Shown in pieces: positions 63,478 through 64,000 of a DNA stretch of 64,000 bases. Each line of letters starts with the position of its first letter. The first letter of the stretch is position 1. The DNA is taken from positions 186,711 through 250,710 of the forward strand of contig NZ_VTZW01000023.1 of NCBI RefSeq assembly GCF_009728995.1, read 5' to 3'. Both the position numbers and the translations under genes were made by a program. The DNA is from Streptomonospora sp. PA3. Lineage in GTDB: Bacteria > Actinomycetota > Actinomycetes > Streptosporangiales > Streptosporangiaceae. Under the pieces are notes generated by a model. That model ran no database searches, was not told the DNA's origin, and worked only from the letters and a program-made list of their open reading frames with translations.

Positions 63478-64000
63478 AGGAAGCCGCTGCCTCCTTTCGG
63501 GTGGTGTAGCCGTAGCCGTCGCTGCGTTGGAGCAGGCGGACGTGCTTGTGGTGGATTCCTTGGACGGTGCCGCGGGCGGTGGTGATGTTGAACCTGCCGT
63601 TGGACCGCACCGCGACCCGGCCGGTGTGGGTTCCGATGTTCTTGCCGGAGGGCACGGTCGCGGTGACGAGGTCGCCGGTGGCGAAGGCGAAGAACCGCTT
63701 GGTGCGGGGCATGAGCAGACGGGGGAACCCGTGCTTGTCGGGGCGGGTGCGGGCGTGGGTGCCGCGGCCGGTGCAGGCCGCCACCAGCACCGTGTTCACA
63801 CCGGCGGTGACGGTGTCGACCTTGCCGGCGCACAGCGCGTCGAGGGTGTGGGTCTTGGGCAGGTGGTTGCGGGTGCGGTTGTACTTGGTGCGCCCGCCCG
63901 ACCCCACGTGGACGGGCAGGCGGGCCTCCAGGGCGCGCCACAGCGCCCACCGCACCGAATGCACCGCCGCGGCGTCGCGCAGCGGAGCCTTGGCCCGGGC
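63467..64000 (-). CDS. iscB: IscB RNA-guided nuclease, C-terminal part
   Basis: 178 residues, still open at the right edge. KAPLRDAAAVHSVRWALWRAL leads into GSGGRTKYNRTRNHLPKTHTLDALCAG, the last RuvC segment with the catalytic His/Asp. A target-side interaction domain follows (FAFATGDLVTATVPSGKNIG, HTGRVAVRSNGRFNI) and ends RSDGYGYTTRKEAA. This is the family ancestral to Cas9. The bridge helix, HNH domain and the guide omega-RNA, normally upstream of the start, lie outside the window. Confidence 0.85.
   Translation of the reverse strand, partial: ARAKAPLRDAAAVHSVRWALWRALEARLPVHVGSGGRTKYNRTRNHLPKTHTLDALCAGKVDTVTAGVNTVLVAACTGRGTHARTRPDKHGFPRLLMPRTKRFFAFATGDLVTATVPSGKNIGTHTGRVAVRSNGRFNITTARGTVQGIHHKHVRLLQRSDGYGYTTRKEAAASSPA

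Overview
The window is a piece of a chromosome from a very GC-rich Gram-positive actinomycete. The signs are strong third-position G/C bias, many GTG and TTG starts with GGAGG-type ribosome sites, IdeR-type iron boxes, CebR-like boxes and GTGA/ATGA coupled operons. The gene set (secreted polysaccharide hydrolases, many ABC importers, LuxR, AraC, LacI and GntR regulators, TCT importer) suits a soil or saline filamentous actinomycete. I lean to Nocardiopsaceae or a related Streptosporangiales family, but no rRNA or housekeeping marker confirms this.

Layout. 1-3,400: a partial unknown gene, a DUF523 gene, tRNA-Pro(GGG) with a strong hairpin, a gene-poor stretch, a deletion scar joining a TetR remnant to a 5'-trimmed membrane gene, and two small orphan genes. 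3,575-11,140: a Tat-type multicopper oxidase, a large ATP-binding LuxR regulator, an FAD aromatic monooxygenase and a ferric-reductase-like haem membrane protein. 11,696-15,870: an ABC importer operon (binding protein, two permeases, ATPase) led by a cobalamin riboswitch, so probably a B12 or corrinoid importer although the domains look siderophore-like. 16,120-19,733: an arsenic island (arsR1, arsC, acr3, arsR2, arsO) with recognisable operators.

19,963-37,640: carbohydrate functions. A LacI regulator with two matching operators faces a secreted GH2 enzyme carrying an arabinose-binding domain, followed by a YtfQ/YtfR/YtfT/YjfF-type furanose importer. A SnoaL-like/AraC pair and an FAD monooxygenase lie between this and a second importer (lipoprotein, two permeases) with an intracellular GH5 enzyme. 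37,672-41,902: an AraC regulator facing an alpha/beta-hydrolase, a group D flavin monooxygenase and a flavin reductase, probably a small aromatic catabolic operon. 42,644-46,311: an ABC-2 exporter translationally linked to a NarL-type two-component system.

46,399-48,368: an iron locus, with a siderophore-interacting reductase and a siderophore-binding lipoprotein diverging from two IdeR boxes. 48,463-53,932: a tripartite tricarboxylate transporter, a TcuA-like flavoprotein and a GntR regulator, probably tricarballylate or related acid use. 53,958-59,140: GH51 arabinofuranosidase, PQQ-type sugar dehydrogenase and GH12 endoglucanase, two of them with palindromic LacI-family boxes. 59,361-64,000: a rifampicin-phosphotransferase-like enzyme, a DUF3592 membrane protein, a GNAT enzyme, a tiny ORF, and the C-terminal part of an IscB RNA-guided nuclease running off the right edge.

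Three themes stand out. Arabinofuranose-rich hemicellulose is served by at least two loci under different LacI-type boxes. Metal and cofactor control is visible in DNA or RNA (B12 riboswitch, IdeR boxes, ArsR boxes), and two metal-regulated genes look leaderless. Several scars (TetR fragment, LysE tail, IscB) mark past deletion or insertion.
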